From Pseudomonas sp. ANT_H4 (GTDB lineage: Bacteria; Pseudomonadota; Gammaproteobacteria; Pseudomonadales; Pseudomonadaceae), in NCBI RefSeq assembly GCF_008369295.1, contig NZ_VOBG01000005.1, forward strand, positions 237,881 to 301,880: DNA of 64,000 bases. The letters run 5' to 3'. The notes under the pieces were generated by a model. That model saw nothing but the letters and a program-made list of their open reading frames with translations, had not been told where the DNA came from and did not search any database. Made by a program: the position numbers and the translations under genes. This document shows, piece by piece, positions 8,925 to 18,955 of this stretch (position 1 is the stretch's first letter; each line of letters begins with the position of its first letter).

Positions 8925-9692
8925 TCAGGACAGGAAACCACCATCCACATTCAGCGATACCCCGGTGGTGTAGCTCGACGCATCACTGGCCAGGTACAAC
9001 ACCGCACCGGCCATTTCGCTCGGCGCCGCGACACGCTTGAGCGGAATCTGTTGCAGGGCCACTTTCAGGATCGAATCGTTTTGCACCAGTGCCGAGGCAA
9101 ACTTGGTGTCGGTCAGCCCCGGCAACAAGGCGTTGCAGCGAATACCGAACTGCGCGCACTCCTTGGCGAAGACCTTGGTCATGTTGATCACCGCGGCTTT
9201 GGTCACCGAGTAGATGCCCTGGAAATTCCCTGGGGAAATACCGTTGATCGACGCCACGTTGATGATGCTGCCGCCGCCGTTCTCGCGCATCAGCTTGCCG
9301 GCTTCCACCGACATGAAAAAGTAGCCACGAATGTTCACGTCGACGGTTTTCTGGAACGCGCCCAGGTCGGTGTCTAGCACGTTGCAGAACTGCGGGTTGG
9401 TGGCCGCGTTATTGACCAGGATGTCCAGGCGCCCGAACTGCTCGCGAATGTTGGCGAAGACCTGGGTGATCTGCTCCATCTCGCCAATATGGCAGGCAAT
9501 GGCTGTAGCCTTGCCGCCTGCTTCGATGATTGCGTCGGCCACGTGCTGGCAGCCTTCGAGCTTGCGGCTGGAAACAATGACGTGGGCGCCTTGCTGGGCC
9601 AGCAGCTTGGCGATGGCCTCACCGATACCTCGGCTGGCGCCGGAGACGAAAGCGATCTTGCCGTCGAGGTCGAACAATTGGGTCTTGGACAT
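8925..9692 (-). CDS. Short-chain dehydrogenase/reductase (SDR)
   Basis: A 255-residue classical SDR oxidoreductase, cytoplasmic, NAD(P)-dependent. The cofactor motif SGASRGIGEAIA is at residues 17-28, followed by NNAA, and the active site has the catalytic Ser (NVASINGI) and YSVTK. The C-terminal end ASSYTTGVSLNVDGG is typical of FabG-like enzymes. A much longer open frame runs upstream, but ATG at 9692 has AAGGAA 7 bases before it. It follows the APH-like kinase gene by 32 bp, an arrangement common in Pseudomonas fatty-acyl degradation clusters. The substrate is unknown. Confidence 0.9.
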   Translation of the reverse strand: MSKTQLFDLDGKIAFVSGASRGIGEAIAKLLAQQGAHVIVSSRKLEGCQHVADAIIEAGGKATAIACHIGEMEQITQVFANIREQFGRLDILVNNAATNPQFCNVLDTDLGAFQKTVDVNIRGYFFMSVEAGKLMRENGGGSIINVASINGISPGNFQGIYSVTKAAVINMTKVFAKECAQFGIRCNALLPGLTDTKFASALVQNDSILKVALQQIPLKRVAAPSEMAGAVLYLASDASSYTTGVSLNVDGGFLS

Positions 9693-9724
9693 GGTTGTTC
9701 CTTGTGGGGTCAGAGCTCGGACTA

Positions 9725-10792
9725 TCAGAGTGCGGATTTGCCGATGACGTTCAGGCTCATCTGCTCTAGCAGCTTGTTCATGTGAATGAACTGCGCAAAG
9801 CGTTTGTCCTGGGTCTGGCCATGGAAGAATCGGTAGTAGATCTGCTGCACGATGCCGGCCAGGCGGAACAGGCCATAGGTGTAGTAGAAGTCGTAATTGT
9901 CGATCTGGATTCCCGAACGTTCGGCGTAGTAGTCGACGAACTGGCGGCGGGTGAGCATGCCGGGGGCGTTGCTTGGCTGGCGGCGCATCAATTGCACGGG
10001 CGCAGGGTCTGCGGCCTCGATCCAGTAGGCGAGGGTGTTGCCCAAATCCATCAGCGGATCGCCGAGGGTGGTCAGCTCCCAGTCCAGCACGCCGATGATC
10101 TGCATCGGGTTGTGCGGGTCGAGGATCACGTTGTCGAAGCGGTAGTCGTTGTGGACGATGCTCGACGTCGGGTGGTCGGCCGGCATCTTGTCGTTGAGCC
10201 AGGCGCGCACGGTTTCCCAGCTGGGGGCGTCGGGGGTCAGGGCTTTTTCGTAGCGGTCGCTCCAGCCGCGAATCTGCCGCTGGACGTAACCTTCGGGCTT
10301 GCCCAGGTCCGCCAGGCCGCAGGCGGTGTAATCCACCTGATGCAGCTCGACGAACTTGTCGATAAAGCTTTTGCACAGGGCGCCGGTAGCCGCCGCGTCC
10401 AGGCCCAGTTCCGGCGGCAGGTCCGAACGCAGGATGATGCCGTTGACCCGCTCCATCACATAGAACTCGGCGCCGATCACTGCTTCATCGGTGCAGTGCA
10501 CGTAGGCCTTGGGGCAGTACGGGAAGCCGTCCTTGAGTTGATTGAGAATGCGAAATTCGCGGCCCATGTCATGGGCGGACTTGGCCTTGTGGCCAAACGG
10601 CGGGCGGCGCAGGACGAATTCCTGGTTCGGGTATTCCAGCAGGTAGGTCAGGTTGGAAGCGCCCCCCGGGAACTGGCTGATCTTCGGTGTGCCGCTTAAG
10701 TCCGCAATATGGGCCTTTAAGTAGGGATCGATCAGGCTGGCATCAAGTTCTTCGCCTGGGCGAATCTGGGTGGATTGGTCATTGAGCGCCAT
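9725..10792 (-). CDS. APH-family phosphotransferase (ACAD10/11-like kinase)
   Basis: 355 residues with an aminoglycoside phosphotransferase-like kinase fold. Visible motifs are the nucleotide-binding FPGGASNLTYLL and FVLRRPP (Lys-equivalent strand), the catalytic loop IVHNDYRFDNVI and the metal aspartate in GVLDWELTTLGDP. This branch is associated with acyl-CoA dehydrogenases and is thought to phosphorylate hydroxyacyl-CoA intermediates, as human ACAD10/11 does. It leads an operon with the SDR gene downstream, which fits hydroxy fatty acid breakdown. Antibiotic resistance is unlikely for this subgroup. Confidence 0.85.
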   Translation of the reverse strand: MALNDQSTQIRPGEELDASLIDPYLKAHIADLSGTPKISQFPGGASNLTYLLEYPNQEFVLRRPPFGHKAKSAHDMGREFRILNQLKDGFPYCPKAYVHCTDEAVIGAEFYVMERVNGIILRSDLPPELGLDAAATGALCKSFIDKFVELHQVDYTACGLADLGKPEGYVQRQIRGWSDRYEKALTPDAPSWETVRAWLNDKMPADHPTSSIVHNDYRFDNVILDPHNPMQIIGVLDWELTTLGDPLMDLGNTLAYWIEAADPAPVQLMRRQPSNAPGMLTRRQFVDYYAERSGIQIDNYDFYYTYGLFRLAGIVQQIYYRFFHGQTQDKRFAQFIHMNKLLEQMSLNVIGKSAL

Positions 10793-10937
10793 GCTTATCC
10801 CTTCTGCTTATTCTTGAGGCCTTGGACTATTGGCTAATCTAATGCGCGCAGCCGCTCAGCCACAAGGCCGGGGCGGCTTAATAGGTTAGCGTGTTGGCCG
10901 ATGATCAGTGTTCCTGATAGGCCGTGCGCCCATGGCT

Positions 10938-11888
10938 TCAACTGCGCGGCGGCAAGGCTACCGGGGTCAGCACCGGCCGGCCGGCGAAGTATTCCAGCAG
11001 GTTGTCCGCCACGCGCTGCACGGTGTCGTGGGCCGCTTCCGGCGACAGGCCCGCCACATGGGGCGTCAGCACCGTGTTGCTCAGCAGCTTGAGGGCGTCG
11101 GGCACGTTGGGCTCGTCGTCGAACACATCCAAGGCAGCACCACCGATGCGGCGTTGCTCAAGGGCGGTGATCAGGTCGGCAGTAACGATCACACTGCCGC
11201 GGGCAATGTTTACCAAAAAACCGTTGGGGCCAAGGGCATCCAGGACCTGGCGGTCGACCAGATGGCGGGTGCCTGCGCCACCTGGGGTGGCGATGATCAG
11301 GAAGTCCACGGTGCGCGCTAGCTCCACGGGAGTCGAGCAGTAGGTGTAGTCCACATCAGTGCGGGGCTGGCGGCTGTGGTAGCTGATGTCCATATCGAAG
11401 CCCAGGGCCGCGCGCTTGGCGATGGCCATGCCCACCGCGCCCAGGCCAAGAATGCCAAGTTGTTTGCCAGCCAGGGAAGGGCGCATGACCTTGGGCCATT
11501 CGCTGCGGCGCACCGCCGCGTCCGACCGGGGAATATCGCGCACCAGCGACAGCAGCAGTGCCATGGCATGGTCCGCCACCGATGGCGAGTTCACCCCGGC
11601 ACCGTTGGTCACAACGATCCCACGATTGCTGGCGGCCTGTAGGTCCACATGCTCGTAGCCAGCGCCGATCACACAGATGATCTCCAGCAACGGCAGGGCG
11701 GCGATTTCCTCGGCATACAAACCCAGCGGGCCACGGGTCAGGACGGCCTGGATCTGCTCGCCATGGGTCTTGATCGCCTGGCTGCGTTCAGCAGGTGTGG
11801 GCGCGAGGATCACATGGAGATCATTACTTTCGATGATCGACAGGTAGTCGTTGATGGTTTCAACCAGGACCAGAACAGTGATGGGCAT
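10938..11888 (-). CDS. D-isomer-specific 2-hydroxyacid dehydrogenase (glyoxylate/hydroxypyruvate reductase-like)
   Basis: A 316-residue NAD(P)-dependent dehydrogenase of 2-hydroxy acids. The Rossmann motif is LGILGLGAVGMAIAKR around residue 150. The catalytic Arg (NIARGSVI), Glu (FDDEPNVP) and His (LTPHVAGLS) are all present, so it should be active. Length is normal. It is monocistronic, with about 145 bp separating it from the APH/SDR pair. It could reduce glyoxylate or hydroxypyruvate; substrate specificity cannot be read from the sequence. Confidence 0.88.
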   Translation of the reverse strand: MPITVLVLVETINDYLSIIESNDLHVILAPTPAERSQAIKTHGEQIQAVLTRGPLGLYAEEIAALPLLEIICVIGAGYEHVDLQAASNRGIVVTNGAGVNSPSVADHAMALLLSLVRDIPRSDAAVRRSEWPKVMRPSLAGKQLGILGLGAVGMAIAKRAALGFDMDISYHSRQPRTDVDYTYCSTPVELARTVDFLIIATPGGAGTRHLVDRQVLDALGPNGFLVNIARGSVIVTADLITALEQRRIGGAALDVFDDEPNVPDALKLLSNTVLTPHVAGLSPEAAHDTVQRVADNLLEYFAGRPVLTPVALPPRS

Positions 11889-12312
11889 GTGAGGGCTCTT
11901 CCTGAGGGCTTGAGAGACGGATTATGCGGGATTTTTTGTAAGACAGACCCCTCGCTTCAGGAGGGGGCCGTTAATAGTGCCACCTTAAAATTGAATGTCA
12001 GCAGCTTTTACTCGCCGCACAAATGCCCCGTCCATTGCTGGGAGCGACTCGCGAGTGTCAACGCGTTAGTCGGATTTTTTGAGAGCCAGGGTTGTTATAC
12101 CAAATCGTTTTTACCTGGCTAGCAGCCCGGTTTATAAAGGCTGTAGCCTTATACAAACCTTGCTCAAACCCTCTGCGCCGCACAACGACTCCTAAGCTAA
12201 GCCTTTGCTTATTCAGGAGAATCCCGGACAATCGCGCCCCTATTATGGTCGGGCGCTGCCTGTCAGGTTTTTCTGACTCGTCCCGACTGTGTCAATGGGG
12301 AGATCCGACCGG
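11889..12312. other. Intergenic region between divergent genes
   Basis: 424 bp without a convincing gene. It holds a small hairpin (CCCCTC 11948-11953 / GAGGGG 11961-11966) and a spaced inverted repeat AGCCAGG / CCTGGCT (12084-12090 and 12114-12120) that could be an operator. Promoters for both flanking genes must lie here, but no strong -35/-10 pair stands out. Confidence 0.4.
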
Positions 12313-13590
12313 ATGAATGATCAGGCCAATAGCGTCGACGAACGCTACGCAACGACACCTGCAACCCTCGCAAGCTGGGGCCGCCAGGACACCACCTGGA
12401 TGCTCGGCTTGTTCGGCACGGCCATCGGCGCCGGTACCTTGTTTTTGCCTATCAACGCCGGCCTCGGCGGCTTCTGGCCGCTGCTGATCCTGGCGGTCCT
12501 GGCCTTCCCGATGACCTTCTATGCCCACCGAGGGCTGACGCGCTTTGTGCTCTCGGGCCGAGAGGGTTCTGATATCACCGAAGTGGTCGAAGAGCATTTC
12601 GGGATCAAGGCCGGTGCGTTGATCACCTTGCTGTATTTCTTGGCGATCTTTCCGATCCTGCTGATCTACAGCGTTGCCCTGACCAACACCGTCGGCAGTT
12701 TCCTTGAACACCAATTGCACATCACGCCGCCACCACGGGTGATTCTGTCGTTTGTGCTGATCCTTGGCCTGCTGGCCGTAGTGCGCTGCGGTGAGCAGGT
12801 GATCGTCAAGGCCATGAGCCTGATGGTTTATCCATTCATCGTAGCCTTGCTGTTTCTCGCGGTGTTCCTGATTCCCCACTGGAATGGCGGCATCCTCAGC
12901 ACCGCCAGCACGCTGCCCGAGCCGTCGGCGTTGCTGCACACCCTGTGGCTGGCGATTCCGGTGATGGTGTTCTCGTTCAACCATTCGCCGATCATCTCGG
13001 CCTTCGCGGTTGACCAGAAGCGCCGTTACGGCGACCACGCCGAAGAGCGCAGCTCGCAGATCCTCTCCCGCGCCCATTTGCTGATGGTGGTGATGGTGCT
13101 GTTCTTCGTGTTCAGCTGCGTACTGACCCTGACCCCGGCGCAACTGGCCGAGGCAAAGGCGCAGAACCTGTCGATCCTGTCGTACCTGGCCAACCACTTC
13201 AGCAACCCGACCATCGCTTTCGCCGCACCGTTGATTGCGTTCGTGGCGATTACCAAGTCGTTCCTGGGCCACTACATCGGCGCCAGCGAGGGCCTCAAGG
13301 GCCTGGTCGTCAAGAGTGGCCGTCGTCCGTCGCCCAAGGCGCTGGACCGCATGACCGCAGCCTTCATGCTGGTGGTGTGCTGGATCGTTGCCACGCTGAA
13401 CCCGAGCATCCTGGGGATGATTGAGACGTTGGGCGGGCCGATCATTGCGTCGATCCTGTTCCTGATGCCGATGTATGCCATTCACAAGGTGCCGGCCATG
13501 GCCAAGTACCGTGGGCAGGCGTCGAATGTATTTGTCACGGCGGTAGGCCTGGTGGCGATCACTGCGCTGGTCTATTCGTTTATCGCCTGA
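12313..13590 (+). CDS. HAAAP-family amino acid permease (serine/threonine type, SdaC-like)
   Basis: Inner-membrane proton-coupled permease, 425 residues with about eleven hydrophobic spans. The N-terminal GTAIGAGTLFLPINAGLGG near residue 33 is the unwound first helix of the hydroxy/aromatic amino acid permease family. Later segments (PVMVFSFNHSPIISAFA, LIAFVAITKSFLGHYIGA) are like E. coli SdaC/TdcC. I chose ATG at 12313, with GGGGAG upstream, over GTG at 12289. It ends in a good terminator. Serine or threonine uptake is inferred from family only. Confidence 0.85.
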   Translation: MNDQANSVDERYATTPATLASWGRQDTTWMLGLFGTAIGAGTLFLPINAGLGGFWPLLILAVLAFPMTFYAHRGLTRFVLSGREGSDITEVVEEHFGIKAGALITLLYFLAIFPILLIYSVALTNTVGSFLEHQLHITPPPRVILSFVLILGLLAVVRCGEQVIVKAMSLMVYPFIVALLFLAVFLIPHWNGGILSTASTLPEPSALLHTLWLAIPVMVFSFNHSPIISAFAVDQKRRYGDHAEERSSQILSRAHLLMVVMVLFFVFSCVLTLTPAQLAEAKAQNLSILSYLANHFSNPTIAFAAPLIAFVAITKSFLGHYIGASEGLKGLVVKSGRRPSPKALDRMTAAFMLVVCWIVATLNPSILGMIETLGGPIIASILFLMPMYAIHKVPAMAKYRGQASNVFVTAVGLVAITALVYSFIA

Positions 13591-13612
13591 TACACGTCGT
13601 GAAGTGACAATG

Positions 13613-13647
13613 GCCGATTCGTGCTTGACGCGAATCGGCTTTTTTTT
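13613..13647 (+). terminator. Rho-independent terminator of the permease gene
   Basis: GCCGATTCG and CGAATCGGC form a 9-bp stem with a 9-base loop, followed by eight T residues, 22 bp after the stop codon. Confidence 0.88.
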
Positions 13648-13758
13648 GCGCGCAGCGCGAGTCTTGTCGCGGGTTGATGGATATCAACACCCTTTTTGCA
13701 GGTGGGAGTAAGCTTGCCCGGGGCCATCTTGACGGGCTATTTGATCTGGAGATCAACG

Positions 13759-15411
13759 ATGATGGCTCGTGCCGCCGCACCTTTGCTGCGCAACCGCCTG
13801 CAAGACCTGCTCGCCGGGCTATCAATCGCAGGCTTGCTGCTGCCTGAGGCCGTGGCCTATTCGAGTATTGCCGCCTTGCCGCCCCAGGCTGGGGTCATCG
13901 CCTTGTTCGCCGGGCTGCTGTGTTATGGACTGTTGGGTACCAGCCGTTTTGCCATTGTGTCGGCTACGTCGTCCTCGGCTGCGGTGCTGGCGGCAGCCAC
14001 GGCAAGCCTGGCCGGTGATGACCCGGCACTGCGCCTGACGTTGGCGGTAGGCCTGGTGCTGATCACCGGGCTGTTTTTCCTGTTGGCTGGGCTGCTCAAG
14101 CTCGGTGGCGTGACCTCCTTTATCGCCAAGCCGGTGTTGCGCGGCTTTGCCTTCGGCCTGGCGTTGACCATCATCCTTAAGCAACTGGCCGGCGTGGTTG
14201 GCGTACACCTGGCAGATAACAACCTGATTCGCTTCCTGCCACAGTTGTTCGAACAGTTGCCCCACTGGAACTGGCTGGCAGCGGTGGTGGCGGCAAGCGC
14301 CCTGGCATTGCTCTGCGTGTTTGCACGGTTGCGCCGTTTGCCGGGAGGCTTGCTGGTGGTGGTGCTGGGTATCGCCGCCGGGCAATGGCTCGACTTGCAA
14401 GCCCACGGCGTAGCCCTGATCGGGGTGATCGACCTGCGCCTGGAAATCGTCCACCTGCCGGTGTTGCCGTTCTCCGACTGGCTGCGCCTGGGGGAGTTGG
14501 CGTTTGCCATGGTGATGATCCTGTATGCCGAGTCTTATGGCTCGATCAGCTCGTTCGCCCTCAAGCATGGCGACCGAGTGTCATCCAACCGTGATTTGCT
14601 GGCGCTGGGTGCCGCCAATCTGATGTCCGGGTTGTTTCACGGCATGCCGGTGGGGGCGGGGTTTTCCGCGACGTCGGCCAACGAGGCTGCTGGTGCATAT
14701 TCACGCCTGGCGGGTGGGATCGCGGCGTTGGTGGTGTTGCTGATTGTGCTGACGGTGTTGCCGCTGGTGGCGTTGACCCCGGAGCCGGTGCTGGCGGCCA
14801 TCGTCATCCATGCCCTAGCTCGTGGCCTGAGCCTGCAACCCTTGGGCCGCTATTTCATCTGGCGCCGCGACCGGGTATTGGTGATCTGTGCCGTGTCGGC
14901 GGTGTTGGTATTGGGGGTGCTGGACGGTTTGCTGGTGGCGGTGGCGATCAGCGTGGTGCTGATGTTGCGCCAGATGTCGTCGGCGGATGTTCAGGTGCTC
15001 GGGCGAATGGGCGTCGGCCACGATTTTGTCGACCTTGCGCACCATCCAGACGCCGAGGAGATAACGGGCGTGCTGATCGTGCGTCCCGGCGAAGCGCTGT
15101 TTTTCGCCAATGCCGAACGCATCCTCGGTGCCGCGTTGCGCTTGATGCGTCACGCGCCGTTGCCGGTACACACGGTGGTGCTCAGCCTGGAAGAGTCGCC
15201 GGACCTGGATGGCACCAGTATCGAGGCGCTGGAGGCGTTTTTTGTTCGGGTGCGGGTGGAAGGCAGGCGTCTGGTACTGGCTCGCGTGCGGCATGATGCG
15301 CGCATGGTGCTGCAGGGGCTGCCCGAAGCCCTGGCGTCTGGGGTGCTGCTCAGCGGCTTGAGTGTGGATGGGGCGGTGCAGCAGGCCCTTGCCGCCAACG
15401 CCCAGGCATAA
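13759..15411 (+). CDS. SulP-family anion transporter with STAS domain
   Basis: About 550 residues. The N-terminal membrane domain (residues about 20-410) has the SulP opening LSIAGLLLPEAVAYSSIAAL and the conserved GLFHGMPVGAGFSATSANEAAG region. A cytoplasmic STAS domain follows (about 430-545, VVLSLEESPDLDGTSIEALE). Family members carry sulfate, bicarbonate, C4-dicarboxylates or other anions. The ATG at 13759 has GGAG 7 bases upstream; ATG at 13762 is an alternative. It converges on acnB and shares a bidirectional terminator with it. The ion transported is unknown. Confidence 0.88.
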   Translation: MMARAAAPLLRNRLQDLLAGLSIAGLLLPEAVAYSSIAALPPQAGVIALFAGLLCYGLLGTSRFAIVSATSSSAAVLAAATASLAGDDPALRLTLAVGLVLITGLFFLLAGLLKLGGVTSFIAKPVLRGFAFGLALTIILKQLAGVVGVHLADNNLIRFLPQLFEQLPHWNWLAAVVAASALALLCVFARLRRLPGGLLVVVLGIAAGQWLDLQAHGVALIGVIDLRLEIVHLPVLPFSDWLRLGELAFAMVMILYAESYGSISSFALKHGDRVSSNRDLLALGAANLMSGLFHGMPVGAGFSATSANEAAGAYSRLAGGIAALVVLLIVLTVLPLVALTPEPVLAAIVIHALARGLSLQPLGRYFIWRRDRVLVICAVSAVLVLGVLDGLLVAVAISVVLMLRQMSSADVQVLGRMGVGHDFVDLAHHPDAEEITGVLIVRPGEALFFANAERILGAALRLMRHAPLPVHTVVLSLEESPDLDGTSIEALEAFFVRVRVEGRRLVLARVRHDARMVLQGLPEALASGVLLSGLSVDGAVQQALAANAQA

Positions 15412-15412
15412 A

Positions 15413-15449
15413 AAACGCCGCGCATCTTGCGATACGCGGCGTTTTTTTT
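15413..15449. terminator. Bidirectional terminator between the SulP gene and acnB
   Basis: AACGCCGCGCATC-TTGC-GATACGCGGCGTT forms a long stem with one mismatch, with A residues on the left and eight T on the right, so it can end transcripts from both convergent genes. Confidence 0.88.
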
Positions 15450-15476
15450 ACTGGGTATAGCTACAACGTGTAAGCC

Positions 15477-18077
15477 TTAGGCTTGAACGACCGGGATATT
15501 GGCGTTCGCTGCAGCTTCACGGAACTCAGCGATCTGGTCAAAACTCAGGTAGCGATAGACATCGCTGGCCATGGTGTTGATTTCCTTCGCATAGGCCATG
15601 TACTCCTCGACGGTCGGCAGGCGACCCAGGATGGATGCAACGGACGCCAGCTCAGCCGAAGCCAGGTAGACGTTCGCGCCGTCACCCAGACGGTTCGGGA
15701 AGTTACGGGTCGACGTCGACACCACGGTGGCGTTCGGTTCAACCCGTGCCTGGTTACCCATGCACAGCGAGCAGCCCGGCATTTCCATGCGCGCGCCAGC
15801 CTTGCCATAGATGCCGTAGTAGCCTTCTTCGGTCAGTTGGTGAGCGTCCATCTTGGTCGGCGGCGACAGCCACAGACGGGTTGGCAGCTGACCCTTGACC
15901 TTTTCCAGCAGTTTGCCGGCAGCGCGGAAGTGACCGATGTTGGTCATGCACGAACCGATGAACACTTCGTCGATCTTCTCGCCAGCAACGCTGGACAGCA
16001 GACGGGCGTCATCCGGGTCGTTTGGTGCGCAGAGCACAGGCTCCTTGATGTCGGCCAGGTCGATTTCGATGATTTCGGCGTATTCGGCGTCGGCATCGGC
16101 AACCATCAACTCAGGGTTGGCAACCCAGGCTTCCATCGCTTGGGCGCGACGTTCCAGGGTGCGCGCATCGCCGTAGCCTTCGCCGATCATCCAGCGCAGC
16201 AGGGTGATGTTGGAGTTCAGGTATTCGGTGATCGACTCTTTCGACAGCTTGATGGTGCAACCGGCAGCCGAACGTTCGGCCGAGGCGTCGGACAGCTCGA
16301 AAGCCTGTTCGATGCTCAGGTTGTCCAGGCCTTCGATTTCCAGGATGCGGCCGGAGAAGGCGTTTTTCTTGCCTTTCTTTTCTACGGTCAACAGGCCAGC
16401 CTGGATCGCGTAGTAAGGAATGGAGTGAACCAGGTCACGCAGGGTGATGCCCGGTTGCATTTCGCCTTTGAAGCGCACCAGGATCGATTCCGGCATGTCC
16501 AGTGGCATAACACCAGTGGCTGCTGCGAACGCTACCAGGCCGGAACCGGCCGGGAACGAGATGCCCATCGGGAAACGGGTGTGGGAGTCACCACCGGTGC
16601 CGACGGTGTCCGGCAGCAGCATGCGGTTCAGCCAGCTGTGGATGATGCCGTCGCCCGGACGCAGGGACACGCCGCCACGGGTCATGATGAAGTCAGGCAG
16701 GGTGTGGTGGGTGGTCACGTCGATCGGCTTTGGATACGCCGCGGTGTGGCAGAACGACTGCATTACCAGATCGGTGGAGAAGCCCAGGCACGCCAGGTCT
16801 TTGAGTTCATCACGGGTCATTGGACCGGTGGTGTCCTGGGAGCCGACGGTGGTCATCTTCGGTTCGCAGTAGGTGCCTGGACGAACGCCAGCCACGCCGC
16901 AAGCCTTGCCGACCATTTTCTGCGCCAGGGTGTAGCCCTTGTCGCTTTCAGCCGGAGTTTCCGGCAGTTTGAACAGCGTCGAAGGTGGCAGGCCCAGCTC
17001 GGTGCGCGCCTTCTCGGTCAGGCCGCGGCCGATGATCAGCGGGATACGACCGCCGGCACGAACTTCGTCCAACAGTACCGGAGTCTTCATTTCGAAGGTG
17101 GTCAGGACTTCATCGGTGCCGTGTTTGCAGACTTTGCCAGCATGCGGGTACAGGTCGATCACGTCGCCCATGTTCATGTTGGTGACGTCGAATTCGATTG
17201 GCAGTGCGCCGGCATCTTCCATGGTGTTGTAGAAGATTGGAGCGATCTTGCTGCCGAAGCAGAAGCCGCCTGCGCGCTTGTTCGGCACGTAAGGAACGTC
17301 GTCGCCGAAGAACCACAGTACCGAGTTGGTCGCCGATTTGCGGGACGAACCGGTACCGACCACGTCACCGACGTAGGCGATCGGGAAGCCTTGGCCGCGC
17401 ATTTCTTCGATCTGCTTCATCGGGCCGGTGGTGCCTTGCACGTCCGGTACGATGCCTTCACGGGCCATTTTCAGCATGGCCAGGGCGTGCAGCGGGATGT
17501 CAGGGCGTGACCAGGCATCCGGGGCAGGGGACAGGTCATCGGTGTTGGTTTCGCCGGTGACCTTGAAGACCCGCAGGCTGATCTTGTCGGCCAGGGTCGC
17601 ACGGTTTTGGAACCACTCGCCGTCGGCCCAGGACTGGATCACGTCTTTGGCGTGCTGGTTGCCGTTCTTGGCTTTTTCGGCGACGTCGTGGAACGCATCG
17701 AACATCAGCAGGGTGTGCTTGAGTTGCTTTGCTGCCACCGGTGCCAGGGTCGCGTCGTCCAGCAGATCGACCAGGGTCACGATGTTGTAGCCGCCTTGCA
17801 TGGTGCCAAGCAGTTCAACAGCGCGTTTTTTGTCGATCAAGGGAGAAGTGACTTCGCCCTTGGCCAGGGCAGACAGGAAACCGGCCTTGACGTAGGCAGC
17901 TTCGTCAACGCCTGGTGGAATGCGGTTGGTGATCAGGTCAACGAGGAAAGCTTCTTCGCCAGCCGGGGGATTTTTCAGCAGCTCAACCAGGCCTGCAGTT
18001 TGTTCGGCGTTAAGCGGCTGGGGAACAATACCCAGGGCTGCACGCTCTTCGATATGTTTGCGGTAGGCTTCAAGCAC
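15477..18077 (-). CDS. acnB: Aconitate hydratase B / 2-methylisocitrate dehydratase
   Basis: TCA-cycle enzyme that interconverts citrate and isocitrate; it can also act in the methylcitrate cycle. 866 residues, as in E. coli AcnB (865). The order is the AcnB-specific HEAT-like N-terminus, swivelling domain and catalytic domains: [11 protein letters not shown], the first cluster Cys in [10 protein letters not shown] and the other two in GCSLCMGNQ. The frame is open well upstream, but the AcnB start VLEAYRKH is GTG at 18077, preceded by GAGG. The leader carries a symmetric dyad (18245-18285). It is monocistronic. Confidence 0.96.
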   Translation of the reverse strand: MLEAYRKHIEERAALGIVPQPLNAEQTAGLVELLKNPPAGEEAFLVDLITNRIPPGVDEAAYVKAGFLSALAKGEVTSPLIDKKRAVELLGTMQGGYNIVTLVDLLDDATLAPVAAKQLKHTLLMFDAFHDVAEKAKNGNQHAKDVIQSWADGEWFQNRATLADKISLRVFKVTGETNTDDLSPAPDAWSRPDIPLHALAMLKMAREGIVPDVQGTTGPMKQIEEMRGQGFPIAYVGDVVGTGSSRKSATNSVLWFFGDDVPYVPNKRAGGFCFGSKIAPIFYNTMEDAGALPIEFDVTNMNMGDVIDLYPHAGKVCKHGTDEVLTTFEMKTPVLLDEVRAGGRIPLIIGRGLTEKARTELGLPPSTLFKLPETPAESDKGYTLAQKMVGKACGVAGVRPGTYCEPKMTTVGSQDTTGPMTRDELKDLACLGFSTDLVMQSFCHTAAYPKPIDVTTHHTLPDFIMTRGGVSLRPGDGIIHSWLNRMLLPDTVGTGGDSHTRFPMGISFPAGSGLVAFAAATGVMPLDMPESILVRFKGEMQPGITLRDLVHSIPYYAIQAGLLTVEKKGKKNAFSGRILEIEGLDNLSIEQAFELSDASAERSAAGCTIKLSKESITEYLNSNITLLRWMIGEGYGDARTLERRAQAMEAWVANPELMVADADAEYAEIIEIDLADIKEPVLCAPNDPDDARLLSSVAGEKIDEVFIGSCMTNIGHFRAAGKLLEKVKGQLPTRLWLSPPTKMDAHQLTEEGYYGIYGKAGARMEMPGCSLCMGNQARVEPNATVVSTSTRNFPNRLGDGANVYLASAELASVASILGRLPTVEEYMAYAKEINTMASDVYRYLSFDQIAEFREAAANANIPVVQA

Positions 18078-18244
18078 AGTTATTACCCTCATCAGTGGTC
18101 CCAAATGGGTGTCCGGGACGCTCATCCAGAAATGCGTGGCACGCATGCGCTCGCAGGCCTTTTGGGCCGCAAAGCCAGCGCTGCCGGCATTCCTCACAGA
18201 AGCTGCTTTCAAAGTTTTACGCCTGCAGAACGGAGCTGATGAGG

Positions 18245-18285
18245 GTTGGCGGCGGCTATTTACCGGGTAAATAACAATCGCCAAC
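18245..18285. promoter_or_regulatory. 41-bp nested dyad upstream of acnB
   Basis: Outer arms GTTGGCG / CGCCAAC and inner arms ATTTACC / GGTAAAT are separated by six bases on each side and share one centre (18265). The spacing 7-6-7-1-7-6-7 is symmetric. The dyad lies about 170 bp before the GTG and could be an operator or a 5'-UTR hairpin. A smaller hairpin CGTTC-TTTAG-GAACG follows at 18288. Confidence 0.55.
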
Positions 18286-18481
18286 ACCGTTCTTTAGGAA
18301 CGACTGTGCTCGTGACGCTTTGAAAACAGCTTCCAACGGACTATTGGTGCCTTAAAAGGCTGGCTAATTCTACGGCAAAAAATTTCTAAAGGTAAGTTGC
18401 CACGGCAAGTTTGCAGGGTGATGAAGGTTAGACAAAGGGCTAATATGTCCCACTGTTTCGCTGATTTGCGTGTTGCTGCCC

Positions 18482-18952
18482 ATGTCCAACCAAACCATCA
18501 AGACCCCCTGCGTAGGCCTGTGCTCCACGGTTTACGGCGATCTCGTGTGCCGGGGCTGCAAGCGCTTTCACCACGAAGTGATCCAGTGGAACGGTTACAA
18601 CGAGGAAGAAAAGCGCGCAGTGTGGCTCAGGCTTGAGCAACTGCTGGTGCAGGTGATGGCGGGAAAACTTGAGGTGTTCGACCCGAAAAAGCTGCGCTGG
18701 CAGCTGGAACAGCGAAAAATCCGCTTTGTGCCCCATCAGTCCGAATATTGCTGGGCCTACCAGTTGATCGCCCGTGGCGCACGGGTGATCACCCATCTGG
18801 AGGCCTATGGCATGGTGCTGCTGCCGGAGTTTCGTGAGTGGAACCTGCCACAGCTGCGCGATGCCATTGATCGGGAGTTCTTCATCCTCTCCGAAGCCCA
18901 CTACCAGCGCTATATCGCGCCGGGGTTCTTGAAGGATGCCTTTGGCGCCTGA
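18482..18952 (+). CDS. DUF1289 domain protein
   Basis: 156 residues. The N-terminal DUF1289 knot has four cysteines (CVGLCSTVYGDLVCRGCKR, residues about 9-27), most likely binding a metal or Fe-S cluster. The rest is helical without a known domain. The function is unknown; DUF1289 proteins are widespread in proteobacteria. ATG at 18482 has no clear ribosome site. It lies divergent from acnB and convergent with the universal stress gene. Confidence 0.8.
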   Translation: MSNQTIKTPCVGLCSTVYGDLVCRGCKRFHHEVIQWNGYNEEEKRAVWLRLEQLLVQVMAGKLEVFDPKKLRWQLEQRKIRFVPHQSEYCWAYQLIARGARVITHLEAYGMVLLPEFREWNLPQLRDAIDREFFILSEAHYQRYIAPGFLKDAFGA

Positions 18953-18955
18953 GCA

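Noticed and set aside
8925..10376. 483-codon frame that would fuse extra residues to the SDR
   Set aside because: The extra N-terminus is antisense-type Arg/Pro-rich sequence overlapping the kinase gene in another frame; ATG at 9692 has a good ribosome site and normal SDR length.
12292..13485. 397-codon frame antisense to the permease
   Set aside because: Gln/His/Arg-rich shadow of a membrane protein gene; no homology features.
18078..18287. N-terminal extension of AcnB
   Set aside because: AcnB proteins begin at the [12 protein letters not shown] position; the extension covers the dyad-containing leader and is not conserved in the family.
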